Shown piece by piece: positions 11,215 to 22,750 of a DNA stretch of 64,000 bases. Positions within the stretch are counted from its first letter, which is position 1, and the number at the start of each line of letters is the position of its first letter. The notes below the pieces were generated by a model, which was given only the letters and a program-made list of their open reading frames with translations, was not told the origin of the DNA and made no database searches. Made by a program: the position numbers and the translations under genes. This DNA is from Thuidium tamariscinum (lineage: Eukaryota; Streptophyta; Bryopsida; Hypnales; Thuidiaceae), in the NCBI GenBank assembly GCA_947034885.2, contig OX344751.2:13268001-13332000 (forward strand). Reading direction: 5' to 3'.

Positions 11215-11575
11215 AGAAATCAGAGCTGGTACTGTGACCAGCGACTCCAAATTTCAAAAAGAAGGCGTAAAGTTTTTTGTTCTGAAAGAGCTTCGTGGCA
11301 TATCTTCCACATATATTGCACTTTTTTTCCACGACTTTTACCAACTTCACAGATGCGTTCTCGTATGGAGTACGAACTGAGCACAGAGTTACTGAAACAA
11401 AAAAATTTGATCCTTGACTCCACATGAAAGCAATCCCACCTGCAATCACTGTAGCAAGGGAAGAGGCCGTTATTGCCATTGACGGGGGATGAGCGCTATA
11501 GAACGTATGATGTATGCATTCGTTGGATCGAGCGTCATCGTTTCCACTGTTGCCGCACTTGCGCAGGCCGGGCTT
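11215..11575 (+). pseudogene. Decayed coding patch, unrecognised membrane-type protein
   Basis: Three plus-strand frames read in succession with protein-like composition: a run containing EGVKFFVLKELRGIS near 11,260, one containing DAFSYGVRTEHRVTETKKFD near 11,350 and KAIPPAITVAREEAVIAIDG near 11,430, and one containing SAIERMMYAFVGSSVIVSTV near 11,500. The frame changes twice and there is a stop inside the second run, so a gene copy has decayed here. The last run is a good membrane helix. I do not recognise the family. The 119-codon minus-strand frame over the same bases is judged a shadow. Certainty is moderate that it was coding and low about identity. Confidence 0.45.
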
Positions 11576-12579
11576 TACGACTAGAGCAATTCCCTGGACC
11601 TATTCAGTGTTCACAGTCCCGAAACAGTGCCTTTCACCCGCGGTCTTCGCGCAAGGGACACTATTCCCAGCCCGCATCTCCCCCACGGTCACACGCCCGT
11701 CGTTTAGGGGCTAAGCATATACCAGGACATTTTCATTAGGAATCAATCCTCATGTATAAGCTTCATCCATCCAAAATGAACAAATTCTCTTTTGGAGGCT
11801 TCTATTGTTATTGTGTTGTGGCTTTAAGATGGATTTTTTGAGTTTTTTTTTAAACAAATGAAATTCATTGCAAAGAAAAAAAAACAAAAAACAGCCAAGT
11901 CCCACGGGCTAAGCAAACAACCGACCACAAACCAGTACCTCTAAATGAATCAAGGGGCCTCGTTGACTTTATGATGGTTCCAAGCAATGAACGGGGAGTA
12001 CTAGCATTTAGTTACAAGTCAATTGATTGAAATCCAAAATTTCCGAATGAATTTTAAAATTTTAGGAAAAGAATTGATCATTTTAGAGGGAAAAAAGAAT
12101 ATTCTTTATTTTCTTAAGGCGTGGCTGAGAGTATTCTCCAAGCAACTGGTTGGTGCAAAAAAATGAAGGATTTTAGCCAGTTAAGCTAAAATTTCTTTCT
12201 GGACTGTGGTTCCAAGCCTCCAGATCAATTGATCTCAAGATTGTGCTATAATTGGTACTTCAGACATTGAAGGTCAGGATTGATCCAACATTTAAGTTTT
12301 GTACATACTAGCTGGGTTTGTAATAAAAATTGACTGTAGATATTAAAACACAAACCAAGCTATGTGACAGTTGATAATAAAAGTGGGGGCTAAAGCACCC
12401 GTCTTTGTGACTTGGCATTGATTTTATTCATCAGATGCTAGTATTAAGTATAACATCTTAATTTTTATTTGTTAAAAAATTGTCCAATTTACACAGTAGT
12501 TTATTTTAATAGAATACAGCAGGTATAAAATAATTAGTCAAAATATTTAGGATTACATTATTTTATATCCTCCTCATGA
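11576..12579. other. AT-rich stretch, no feature recognised
   Basis: Contains an A-rich run near 11,870-11,890 and no coding pattern, RNA gene or element end that I can support. Confidence 0.45.
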
Positions 12580-12892
12580 ATGGTGAATTTCATTAAAATC
12601 GTGAAATACCATTAATTTGGCAATTTTTATAGTTCAAACCACATAGTCCAAAATCTAAACTTGTCATAGATTTCTGAAATCTATATGAGTTGTAGATGTC
12701 TAAAATCTATACTTGTCCAAGATGTTTCAAATTATGTAGTCTAAAATCTAAATGCATCATAGATTTTGGAAATCTACATATGTCTTTGATGTTTAAAAAT
12801 CTATACCTATCCTAGATGTTAGCTTTTAGTTTAGACTGCACGGTTTAAAAAATGGCATAGTGAATATTGCCATTTTATCAAAATTCCCCATA
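12580..12892. mobile_element. R2-2, TIR element, about 313 bp
   Basis: The left end ATGGTGAATTTCATTAAAAT is matched inverted at the right end (complement TATGGGGAATTTTGATAAAA). The interior repeats the words TAGATTT and AAATCTA in palindromic pairs, as in R2-1. It appears complete, with no clear target duplication. Confidence 0.65.
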
Positions 12893-12899
12893 CACTATC

Positions 12900-13314
12900 A
12901 GTATAAACAACATAGGAAACAACACTCCCATTGCCTACAATTTTTGAACATTGAAGAGGGTTCTTTAGATCATTCTTTTGGTAAAATCTCATCACCATTA
13001 ATTCTTCCCAAATGGCCAGTTTTTAGTTTGTTCTTTTAATTTCTAATTTCTGTTAAATCTATAAATTAAAATGTAAAATTATAACAATAATAACTAAGTA
13101 TTTTCATAAGATTTTGCACTTAATTTTCTAGTTCACCTACTTAGAGAAATTTTCTAAACTTTTCTTTCTTAGGGGACCTTCTTTTTAAAGATGTATACAC
13201 GAAACATATTTTTCACTTTTAAAAAAAAAAAAAATTTCTAATTTTAAAGTAATGACAAAGAATAAAATGATTAAAAAATGCTACGCTTTTTGGACCCCCT
13301 TTCTTGCAATGACT
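12900..13314. mobile_element. R3-6, right-hand part only
   Basis: Similar to positions 400-783 of R3-1, sharing ATCTCATCACCAT, GAGATTTTGCACTT and the TTCTTGCAATGAC terminus. The left half is missing, so this is a truncated copy. Confidence 0.6.
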
Positions 13315-13566
13315 CTACAACCCAAATTTTATTTGATCAAAATCCAAAAACTAAGTACCATAACTATCTTCCAATGGAAACACTTCATTTCTTTGAACTC
13401 CAACCCAAAGTTTTTTTTTGGTGTAAGCAAGTCCTTAGTTCAAACTTGATTCCTATTGACCTCAAGCTAGCATTCTTACCTTTCTTCCCGACTGCACTAT
13501 TCTAATCATTTAAACCTTAAACGTTGAAGAAGACGTTTTGTGTCCGCTGAATGAGAGAGAATCAGC

Positions 13567-13774
13567 TATGGTCAATTTCGTTAAAATGGTGATACTCCAA
13601 TAAAATGGCACAACATTCCGTTAAAATGGCACATTTTCTTCCTCTACCACTAAGCCTCTATGTTAAAATGGTACACAAAATATGTCAAAATGACACTTGA
13701 AATTTGTCAAAGTGGCACATGGAATATGTCAAAATAGCACTCGGAATACCGCCATTTTAACAAAATTGACCATA
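13567..13774. mobile_element. R2-3, short TIR element, 208 bp
   Basis: Inverted ends of about 32 bp with about five mismatches: TATGGTCAATTTCGTTAAAA at the left and, as complement, TATGGTCAATTTTGTTAAAA at the right. The interior is a run of AAAATGGCAC-like words. This is the cleanest R2 copy. No convincing target duplication was seen. Confidence 0.75.
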
Positions 13775-14419
13775 TCTTCCCTTGTAGAATCTTCTGTAGG
13801 ACTTTGACTTCTAATGAATATGATGTCACAGGGAATTAAAATGCATGATTTCCGCGGTTGCCAGTCTGTCGTTCATGGCAAAACAAAGAACAGAGTTTGA
13901 CAACCTTGCTCGGTTTTCAGACCGCGTCTTTTACTGAGCTAGTGTGCGAATGGCCTTCCTTCGACACAACTAAAATGAGCTTAGAGATCCTCACCATTCG
14001 TTTCTGTCACTCGGTTAGTGTTGCAGCTTCGATCGTTTAAATGGCCATGGCTTGGTCTCAGTCATCGTAGAACTGTTTGCGGCCCTTCCAGATCGATCTT
14101 GCAAGCGCATGCGTGATGAAGATTGTTCAGATTTCTCTTTCTCTCGTACGCCATAGCTTGTGGAGGTTGAATTGACTCGTGTAGTATCCTAAGTCGACTT
14201 CAGATCTCTCGGGGTGGTTCTAGATCACGAGGCCTGCAGATCGATAGGTCTCACCGGGAACCCTGCATGTTTGAAGCTCATCCACTTCCAGATCAATAGT
14301 CTCCAAGGAACGTTGTTTGTTTCACTTGTGATAAGTCGAAATAATTTTCTCAGTCTTGTCTGTGTCAAGGTTCTCTATGGAGGCATTCCAGTGAGCTTTA
14401 CCGATTTAAATTAGTCGCT
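13775..14419 (+). other. 5' flank of gene A
   Basis: Moderate GC, no long gene frame. Only weakly similar to the matching region upstream of gene B (58.55-58.93 kb), in contrast to the strong match of the coding parts. No TATA box stands out. Confidence 0.4.
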
Positions 14420-15205
14420 ATGGATCTGTCTGTGTTCTTGATCCTTCTCTTCATCACCTTGCAGTTCGTTGCGGAGTGCTATAATTGGAATCAGTACAGG
14501 GTGAAGTTGGGCATATTCATCGCCACTCTCATCATCACCTTGCCAAATATCGTATTCATGGTCATTGATTGGTGGCAGTCGCCTCACTCCAAGATCGCCT
14601 TGCTGGTTTTGAACACGTTCAGGCCGATACTTCGAGGAGAAACGTACAGGTTGTTCAGATGGTTGAAAAGTGTGGGAATAAGTTTAACTTCTGACGAGCT
14701 CAATTACCTGCCCATTTCAAACCCCAGTAACAGTGCCGATTTCTTCATGACCAGAAAATGCTTTGACCAAGCTTCAAGAAGGGTAGGGTTCAAGGTCATA
14801 CCAGAAGATGACGACGTGCCTGAAGCTTCATTCCCTTTTATGGACTATACCAGATGTACTGGCTTTACGATGCACTATGAAAATGAGACTGTCATTGTTC
14901 ATGAGTTTAGGTTTAGCAGGAAATTAATGGATCTTAGGAGGAAGTTGGGCTATGAAGATTTGATAAGTCATCGTTCGTTTAGGTCCAGTTTGATAGATCA
15001 TCGAAATTATACAAATGTGGATGTCCCAACGGCAAATCGGATGAAGAGTCGTTTGGTCAAAATATGTAACTCTAAATTGCCTATCCTAGCGGGATTTGAA
15101 AGGAGACGGGAGTGGGCATATTTCAATGCAGCTTCCACTCTTGACTACCTCGACAAAGACCTCGTGCTCATACAGGCTCAAGGAGGACCCCTTGCAGTGG
15201 GGTAG
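14420..15205 (+). CDS. Gene A: unrecognised two-helix membrane protein, 261 aa
   Basis: I do not recognise this family. The N-terminus has two strongly hydrophobic segments, at about residues 4-20 and 31-49, joined by a short loop containing YNWNQYRVK. This predicts a membrane protein with two passes or a hairpin. The rest (about residues 50-261) is soluble-looking, with basic stretches and the well conserved segments NTFRPILRGETYRLFRWLKS and GFTMHYENETVIVHEFRFSR. The frame is a single exon here. The start was chosen because alignment with gene B begins at the same methionine and a G follows the ATG. Gene B at 58.9 kb is a paralogue of identical length, about 85% identical by eye with no gaps. 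Ungapped conservation over 261 codons argues that both were under protein-level constraint. Function unknown. Confidence 0.7.
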   Translation: MDLSVFLILLFITLQFVAECYNWNQYRVKLGIFIATLIITLPNIVFMVIDWWQSPHSKIALLVLNTFRPILRGETYRLFRWLKSVGISLTSDELNYLPISNPSNSADFFMTRKCFDQASRRVGFKVIPEDDDVPEASFPFMDYTRCTGFTMHYENETVIVHEFRFSRKLMDLRRKLGYEDLISHRSFRSSLIDHRNYTNVDVPTANRMKSRLVKICNSKLPILAGFERRREWAYFNAASTLDYLDKDLVLIQAQGGPLAVG

Positions 15206-16960
15206 TTTGTCCTCATTCCAACATCATCGTGGTTGGGCCCAGCTGAAGGCCAGGCTGACTGACAAAAGATGGAATGCTTGGAATTGAAAGTAGCTGAACA
15301 AGGTGATCCATGATGCTCCCAGGACCAGTGTCTAGTAAGTATTTCCTTGTATATCTTCACTTTTGTTTCAACTCCTTCCTCTCTAGGAATCAAATTCATG
15401 GGGCCTAGAACAAGATGTACATTCTCGCTTGGTCTTGATTGGGCGACATTAAACCTTTTGCTGAGGGTGGGTAATCAACACAAGGTCGTATAGGAGCTTC
15501 TGAAGGTTTGTGAAGAATCCATGTGGATGGTTACTATGGGAGATGTAAACTTTTGTAGGATTAAATACAGGCTGTGTGGATTATGTGTAAACTTCATATT
15601 CTTATTTGAAGCTGTATTGAAAATCCGTAGCCTGAATTCAACTTTCTTTATTTTGTAATTATTGATGGTGTGCGCTTATTATGGAATACAAGTTTTTGAA
15701 GCAGAGTTCCATACAACACATGCAAACAAAAATTGCATAATGTCATCTCCTGCAAGCAATGTCGTTCCCCTTCAGTTGCTTGCTATACTCGGAAATGTAC
15801 GGCTGAGCACTTCAATTTGATGCGTGACTTTAAGATATTGCTCTTTGAAGGAGAGTAAACACTAAATTGCGAGTGGTTCCCTTGGAGGTTTTCTGTGCGT
15901 TACTTTTCCTACCGTAAGTTACGATGGGGGGTGGGTTAAGATGTGATGGATGTGCTCTCAGTATGGAATTTGTTGGTGCTCTTGGTCATCACGATTGTGA
16001 AGGAATTGAAGCATTTGAATCGACATGCAACCGTTTCTAACCTCCGTTTCTACTTTCTAGTCGGTGTGGAGATCAAATTTTCATCAAGGATTGGGGAGCT
16101 CCTGGAGACACTTAGCCAACGTGAAAAGCGAATAACCGCATGGCAGTTCCAATGATTTTCCACTTGAAATGCGTCATGAGTCGAGTCTTGCGATCAGATG
16201 CACAGAGTATGATCAAGTACGTCCTATGACTGATCGAGCGGTTGCATCCAGCTTCAACAGTATCTGCAGTATACATTTTGTTCCCTCAAAGATTCAGCCG
16301 TTCAACGTACCCGGCCCGCTTTCAACCATATTCTGAGGACGATAACGCACAGGCTTAATTATGGCAGTACGTGAATTTCTAGCTTTTCCACGTTAGATAT
16401 ATAATTTAGCTTATGGCAGTACGTCTTCTCCGGCCAAGTTGTTCACAAAGGACGGGAGGGTTAAGTCGATCTGGAGTCTCATTGGGAAATAATAAAGGCG
16501 GCTTTGAACTAAAATTCATTAGGCACAAGGGAAGCTCTTGAATGGACATCAATTTCGATTGCATTCCAATACTTTAGTTCTGAATCGTAAATTACTACCA
16601 GTCCTTAGCTAGATTTTGACCGTTGTGTGCATATTTGTCACAATTTTTTGGAGCTGAAATCATGTCAAATTTTCTATGATGTTCGATCACCATAATTCCT
16701 TGTTGTAACTTAATTAGTTAAATTTTCCCTGTTTCTGGGTTCGCGTTTTCCGCATTCTGATTGCAGCATCTGTTGCATTGTCACTGGTTGAGTTCCTGTA
16801 CTCGCAAGTGCTTCTCTATCTTCCCCTTCCCTGGAATTTAGCGTCCACGGAGGTTCAATCTGCATCCGTCGGGAGTTCCTCACCGGAAGATACGGACCAC
16901 TTTGTTGTCAACCTGGAGAGACTGGTGGAGCCTCCAGTGTGTTGAGTTTCTTTACTTCAT
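15206..16960 (+). repeat. 3' region of the A/B duplicated unit, copy A
   Basis: Closely matches 59,720-61,440 downstream of gene B, and its last part matches 34,718-35,200. The match stops at 16,960, where R2 sequence begins directly after TTTACTTCAT. The region has small open frames but no recognised domain. A Cys/His-rich frame open in copy B (60,204-60,506) is interrupted in this copy. Confidence 0.75.
15943..16155 (+). CDS. Small conserved frame downstream of gene A, 70 aa
   Basis: Begins MMDVLSVWNLLVLLVITIV, a hydrophobic segment, followed by a basic, leucine-rich part. The matching frame in copy B (60,409) differs by few residues and by a 3-base insertion or deletion that keeps the frame. 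That is weak support for coding. It could be a short protein or a leftover exon. An alternative frame over the same bases, with a CDGC...HHDC...C pattern, is equally well kept in this part, so the call is tentative. Confidence 0.25.
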   Translation: MMDVLSVWNLLVLLVITIVKELKHLNRHATVSNLRFYFLVGVEIKFSSRIGELLETLSQREKRITAWQFQ

Positions 16961-17397
16961 GGCAAATTTCGTTAAATGGCGGTATTCCATTAAATGAAGC
17001 AGGTTCTAAAACCAATCAGGCTCTAGAGGTACATTTTTCACTTTCCAATGTACAAGTGGTGTGCATTTGAGGAGGTGGGCAGTTTTAGAGCCCACAAAAA
17101 TGCACTTTTCTGCAACTTCAGAAATTCATAACTAATTCTGCAAAGCTTCAAAAAATATGAAACAACTTGGGTTAGATGCCAATTTCTCTTGCCTTTCAAG
17201 GAAAATTTACTGAAAAGTATTTTAAGAAGTTCTACCTCCCCAAAAGTCAGCTTCAGCTCTTAGATGAGAGGTTTATGAACCTCCTACCTTAGTTTGACAC
17301 TTTTGACAGTTTAGAGTTTAGACCACATGGTCTAAAATATAAAACTATCATAGATTTTTGAAATCTATACCTATCCAAGATTTTTCAGACTAAACTC
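16961..17397. mobile_element. R2 remnant carrying R1-2 (about 16,985-17,291)
   Basis: An R2 left end (GGCAAATTTCGTTAAATGGC) starts right after the duplicated unit. From about 16,985 to 17,291 the sequence is R1 (GCAGGTTCTAAAA, AAAAATATGAAACAACTTGG, CAGCTCTTAGATGAGAGG). R2-like sequence with TAGATTTTTGAAATCTATAC then resumes to about 17,397. R1-2 is more diverged than the other R1 copies. Confidence 0.55.
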
Positions 17398-17564
17398 AAG
17401 AGCTAGGAATGAATAAGTATACTTACAGGCTAGGAGGCTCAGAGGACGGCCACGAACCGTAAGCAAAAAGTTCACGACGAGAGTGGAAGAAGCCGAGCGA
17501 ACAGAGTGCTTAAATACCAAAACACCAGCCCATCTACCAAGGCGTGGAAATCCTGCTTTATTGC
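17398..17564 (-). promoter_or_regulatory. Possible 5' exon and core promoter next to the Copia insertion
   Basis: On the minus strand a TATTTAAG word (17,509-17,516) is followed by a CT-rich stretch and, at 17,426, by the strong donor-like sequence CCT|GTAAGTAT. This resembles the start of a host transcription unit, but no downstream exon was found before R2 sequence begins. Confidence 0.25.
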
Positions 17565-17753
17565 TGATAGAATTAAATACAATCAAGAAGAGCAAGTTGC
17601 AAGAATGCAATTGTATTAATTATGATCAATTATATGTCCATTGAAGGTATTTATCTTAGAGATAAAACCAAGTGACACAATGATATGAACGGTTGTGTCT
17701 CTCTATGTACACTCTATATACTAGACGTATAAATACATTTATTCATTCTAATA
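17565..17753 (-). repeat. Copia 3' LTR (left-hand copy)
   Basis: 189 bp, four transitions different from the right-hand copy. A polypurine run (AAGTGGGAG on the minus strand, 17,754-17,762) adjoins it. Confidence 0.9.
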
Positions 17754-20700
17754 CTCCCACTTAGAGGGGACATCTAACTAGAACTCTTGAATACTACACT
17801 ACTAATTGAGGTGGCCAATCTCAATTGATAATGTACATAATAAAGTTCTAATTATAACTTATAGAGTTTTCTACTCCAAGTATCTCAAGAAATTGTTGAT
17901 GTTTGTCTTTTGTTAAACTTTTTGTAAAAATATCTACAACATTACTCGAGGTATGAATATATTCTAATTTGATTTGTTTATTTTCAACCACTTCTCTTAT
18001 AAAGTGAAATTGAATTTCAATGTGCTTAGTACGGGCATGAAATTGAGGATTTTGTGTTAAAGCTATGGAGCTTTGATTATCGCAGTGTATGATTGTTGGT
18101 GAAGTTTGACAAAAACCAAAGTCATCTAATAATTGTCGTAACCATATGCCTTCTTTACAAGCTTCTGTCGTAGCTTTATACTCTGCTTTAGTACTTGATA
18201 AGGCAACAGTTTGTTTTCGCTTACTACTCCAACATACAACTCCATTTCCTAAAATAAATGCATATCCAGAAGTAGATTTTCGTCCATCAATGTCACCTGC
18301 CCAATCAACATCCGTATATCCTACTAATATTGAAGGATCATTAGAAGAATTGTGATGAGGACCATATGTGATTCCATGATTAATTGTACCTTTTAAATAA
18401 CGAAATATTCTTTTAATAGCATTCCAATGAGGTTGCCCTGGATTGACACTATGTTGACTTATTTCTCCCACTGCATAGGTCAATGCAGGGCGAGTAGTAA
18501 TACTAGCATAACCAAGAGCTCCCATTGCAGGAGCATAAGGAACATTTTTCATGTCCTCAATAGCTTCTTGAGTTTGAGGACGTTGATCTTTAGAAAGTTT
18601 GATGTTAACTTCAAGAGGGGTATTAATAGGATGGCAATTAAGCATATTAAAGCGTTTTAAAATATTCAAAATATATTTACTTTGGTGAATTTTGATAGTA
18701 TGTTGAAATCGATTGCTTTCAACATGAATACCTAAAATATAATGAATAGGACCATGATCGGTCATTTCAAAAACTTCAAAAAGTTGATTTATGACTTTAT
18801 TAAGTAATAATAAGTCATTTGAAATAAGGATAGCATCATCAACATAAAGCGCAATAATAATAAACGATGATACATCATGTTTGGTATAAACATTAGAATC
18901 AGCTTGAGTGACTTTGAAGCCAAGTGAAAAGAGATAGGTTTGAAATTTGTAATACCATACTCGCGGGGCTTGCTTTAAGCCATAAAGGCTTATCTTTAAT
19001 TTACAAACTTTGTCTTCAGATCCACAAAGAACATAGCCTTCGGATTGATACGTATATATTTCTTCAAAGAGGGTGCCGTATAGGAAAGCGGTTTTGACGT
19101 CAAGTTGGTGAATCTCCCAATCATAAATAGCAGAGAGTACTAAAAGAACACGGATGGATGTAATCTTAACAACAGGTGAAAATGTATCACCATAATCAAG
19201 CCCAGGTACTTGGGAGTACCCCTTGGCAACTAAGCGGGCTTTAAATCGATCAAGGGAGCCATCTTCTTTATATTTTAATTTGAAAAGCCATTTACAATTA
19301 ATAGCTTTCCTATTAGATGGTAAAGTGACAAGTTCCCAAGTACCATTCTTCATTAAGGAAGAATATTCACTATCAAGTGCTTCTTTCCAAGAATGAGCCT
19401 CTGGGCTATCTAAAGCTTCTGTTAAAGTTAAAGGTTCAACAATAGAATGATTGGCGTGGTGTGGAATGGTGTGACTATGAGCATATTTAGGATTAGGTTT
19501 GTAAGTACGACCAAAACGAGAAGAGGACCTAACATTGACAGAGGGATTCCAAGGCGTTGATTTAGAATGTTTAGAAACAGAAGGAGGAGATCGTAATCTG
19601 GGTGAAGTAATGGGTGAAGTAATAGCTGAAGTAGAGGAATCTGGGGTTAAAATATTGGAAGAAGTAGTGTTAATTAAGGGTTCCGTATTATGATGTGAAT
19701 TAAAAGAATGATTTAAAGAAGATTCATTATTTGTGAGATTTGGTTGAATAATACTTGTTGATTGAGGAGAAGGCATAATTTCCCTATTTGGTTGATTGGG
19801 AAGTTGAGTCTATGGGTTAAACTCCTCTGGATGTCTATACTTTGTAAAATGAATAAATTCAAAATCGGAGGGAGGTACAGAAATTTGTGTGTAGGGTGTA
19901 GCAAATGAGTTAGGGAGTTGTTCATTAAAGACAACATCTTTGCTGATTAAAATTTGTTTAGTCAAAGGATTGTAGAGGCGATAGCCTTTAACAACTAAAC
20001 TATATCCAACAAAAATACACTTGATACTTTTTGGGTCAAATTTCTTGCATTTAGTATGGGGTTGATGAACAAAGGCATCACAACCAAAGAACGAAAATAT
20101 TGTATAGTGGGTTTTCAGCCACTCCATAATTCTAGTGGAGTTGTATTTATAAGTGCTTTAGTGGTTAAACAATTTTGAATATGACTGGCAGTCATAATGG
20201 CCTCACCCCAAAAGGAAGATGGTAAGTTGGCAGCTTGAAGCATACATTGAGCTGCTTCTACCAAAGTTCGATTTTTCCGTTGTACAACGCTATTTTGTTG
20301 TAGACTATATGTAGTTGTAAGCTGATGGAGAATACCATGATCTTGACACCACTGTTGAAAAACATAGGATGTAAACTCGGTGCCATTATTAGTGCAAAAA
20401 AGTTGAATAGATGATTTGTTTGATTTTCAACAAAAATGTGGTATTCCTTAAACTTAGTGATAGCTTCGGATTTTTGCTTCAATAAGTATAGAATTGAATA
20501 TCTACTATAGTCTCATCAATAAAGGTAATAAAGTAGCGTGCACCTCCAATAGAATAACCAGGCATTGGGCCACAAATATCAGAGTGGACTAGTTCAAGGA
20601 GATCATAGGCTCTCAAGGCAAGTTTTGGGAATTTTTGTCGAGATTGTTTACCATACATACAACTTTCACAAAAATTTAAAGGTTATAAAGTTTGTTTAGG

Positions 20701-22738
20701 AAAACCATAAACAATCTCAAATTGTTGCATAGAAGATAATTTATTAAAATTAATATGCCTCAAACGATGATGCCATAATTTAGTGGAATCATTAACTTTA
20801 GAAGGGTAAGGTGAACTATATAAAGCCAATGGTGTAGTACTTGTATCAAAAAGAGAAAGTTTAGTATTACCCAATAGGTAAAGACCTTCTTGATGAGGTT
20901 GAACTAATGTAGTACGTAGACCATTAGAACTATGTTGTACTACATCATTTTCTGAAAAAGTAACTTTGCATCCAAATTGGGTTAGCTTTCTAACAGAAAT
21001 TAAATTTTGGGTCAAGCCAGGAATATGATATACACTTGTAAGTGTCCGCTCTTCACCATTAACAAGGATAATGGTAATTGAGTCAAATTCATAGATTTCT
21101 TGCACAGTATTATCTCCAAGGTAGACAAATTCTCTTGGATAAAGTGGAGAATAATTTACAAACCACTCACCATGGTAGGTAAGATGGTGGGTTGCACCAG
21201 AATCAATATACCAATCATTTGTAAGTATTGGTTCTGTTAAAGGTGTAACTGTTGTACGAACAACTCCAACAAAGGCTGATTCTTTTGAAAATGGACGAGA
21301 AAAAATCTTACCTGACTGCAGATCAGCTAGATATTTTCGACAATCCCTTTTATAGTGACCAGGAATCTTACAATAATTACAAATACCTTTCTTTTTATAT
21401 GTTTGTTGAAAATTTGGATGGATTAAATGTGAAGACGTACGTTGTTTAGAAGAATTGGGCATTGAGCCCATCAAAGAGGGATTACTCCCACTGAATCCTT
21501 GATTGGATCCATATTTTGAAATACCTTTATTGGTATTTGTACTTGCTTTGGAATAGCCATTATTACTGGAGTTAGAAAATCTTTGATTTGTAAAAGATTT
21601 CTTACCTGTCCACAATGCTTGTGGTACATCTCTGTGGCTAGTAGAAGTTCCACTCTTCTTCCGGTGCAATTCTTCATGTTTAATTTTTGAGATGACATCC
21701 TCCACCATTAATCCTGTTGTATTAGTTAAGGATTGTACTCTGGTTTCATAGGATTCTGGGAGACTAGCTAAGAATGTCTCCACTTTGTCTTCTTCTATGT
21801 AAGTTAATCCTACTGTTGCTAATTCTTCTAGCAACAATTTGAAAGAATGAATATGATTGGTAATATTTTCACCATCAACCATTTTAAAATTAACATATTT
21901 TCTTCGTAAATAACATTTATTCATAACATCTTTATTTTGAAAGATTTTTTCAAGTTCTAACCAATTATCTCTAGCAGATGTAGATGTGAGATGTCCTAAA
22001 CATATATTTTTAACATTTTCAATTAAAAGAGAAGTAGCAGCTTCATCTTTGTCCTCCCACTCAGAAATTGATCCAGCACCTGTTTCAGATGGATTAGTAA
22101 TTGTACCGTTAGCTCCAGTTGTAGAAGTAGGCTTCAATTCTTCACCTATAACAATTTTCCATAATTTTTCCTTTTTTAATAAATGGGTCATTCGAATTCT
22201 CCATGTGGTATAGTTGTCACCATTTAATTTTTCAATATTATTTGTTTTATTGAAATTCATTTATTTATTTATATAAAAATAATTTAATTGAAAAATATAG
22301 AGTTCATTAAATAAAGAAATTATTCATGATGAGTATTTGTGGCTTATCAATATGTTCCATTATTATTAAGTATCTTGTCTCAAAATGGCTTGAATTTCCA
22401 ATTCAAGATTTAAATTCTGAACTTGAGTTATAGTTTCTCTTATTACATTTTCAATTGAAAAATCAGGATTAATTTCATTTAGATGAATTAATTCATTAAT
22501 GAATGCTACGGGAGCATTTCCAAATCCATAGTTTTCATGTACTAACAACAAAGAATCTTCAACTTCTTCGGTAAGAGGAAATGAATTTTCATCTAAAGGA
22601 ATTTGTGTAAATCCATTAACAATTTGTATTTTGAAGTTGAATCTCAACTTCATCTCGTTCATTGTCTTCAACTGATAAATCGAAGACATCCTCGCTCGAA
22701 CAGTCAGCAACAGGTCTTACAGGAATACACATTTTGTC

Positions 22739-22750
22739 GCTTTGATACCA
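22739..22750 (-). other. Copia primer-binding site
   Basis: The minus strand reads TGGTATCAAAGC directly after the LTR, one base from the common plant site TGGTATCAGAGC that pairs with initiator tRNA-Met. Confidence 0.8.

Noticed and set aside
11120-11479. 119-codon minus-strand frame with a hydrophobic start
   Set aside because: The opposite strand reads more protein-like over the same bases and explains the composition.
16765-16945. About 60-codon open run in unit A tail after a splice-acceptor-like GCAG
   Set aside because: Open only because of two short segments missing in A; units B and C have stops in the same frame.
17371-17610. 79-codon minus-strand frame at the Copia border
   Set aside because: It begins inside the LTR and runs into flanking DNA, so it is not a gene in itself.
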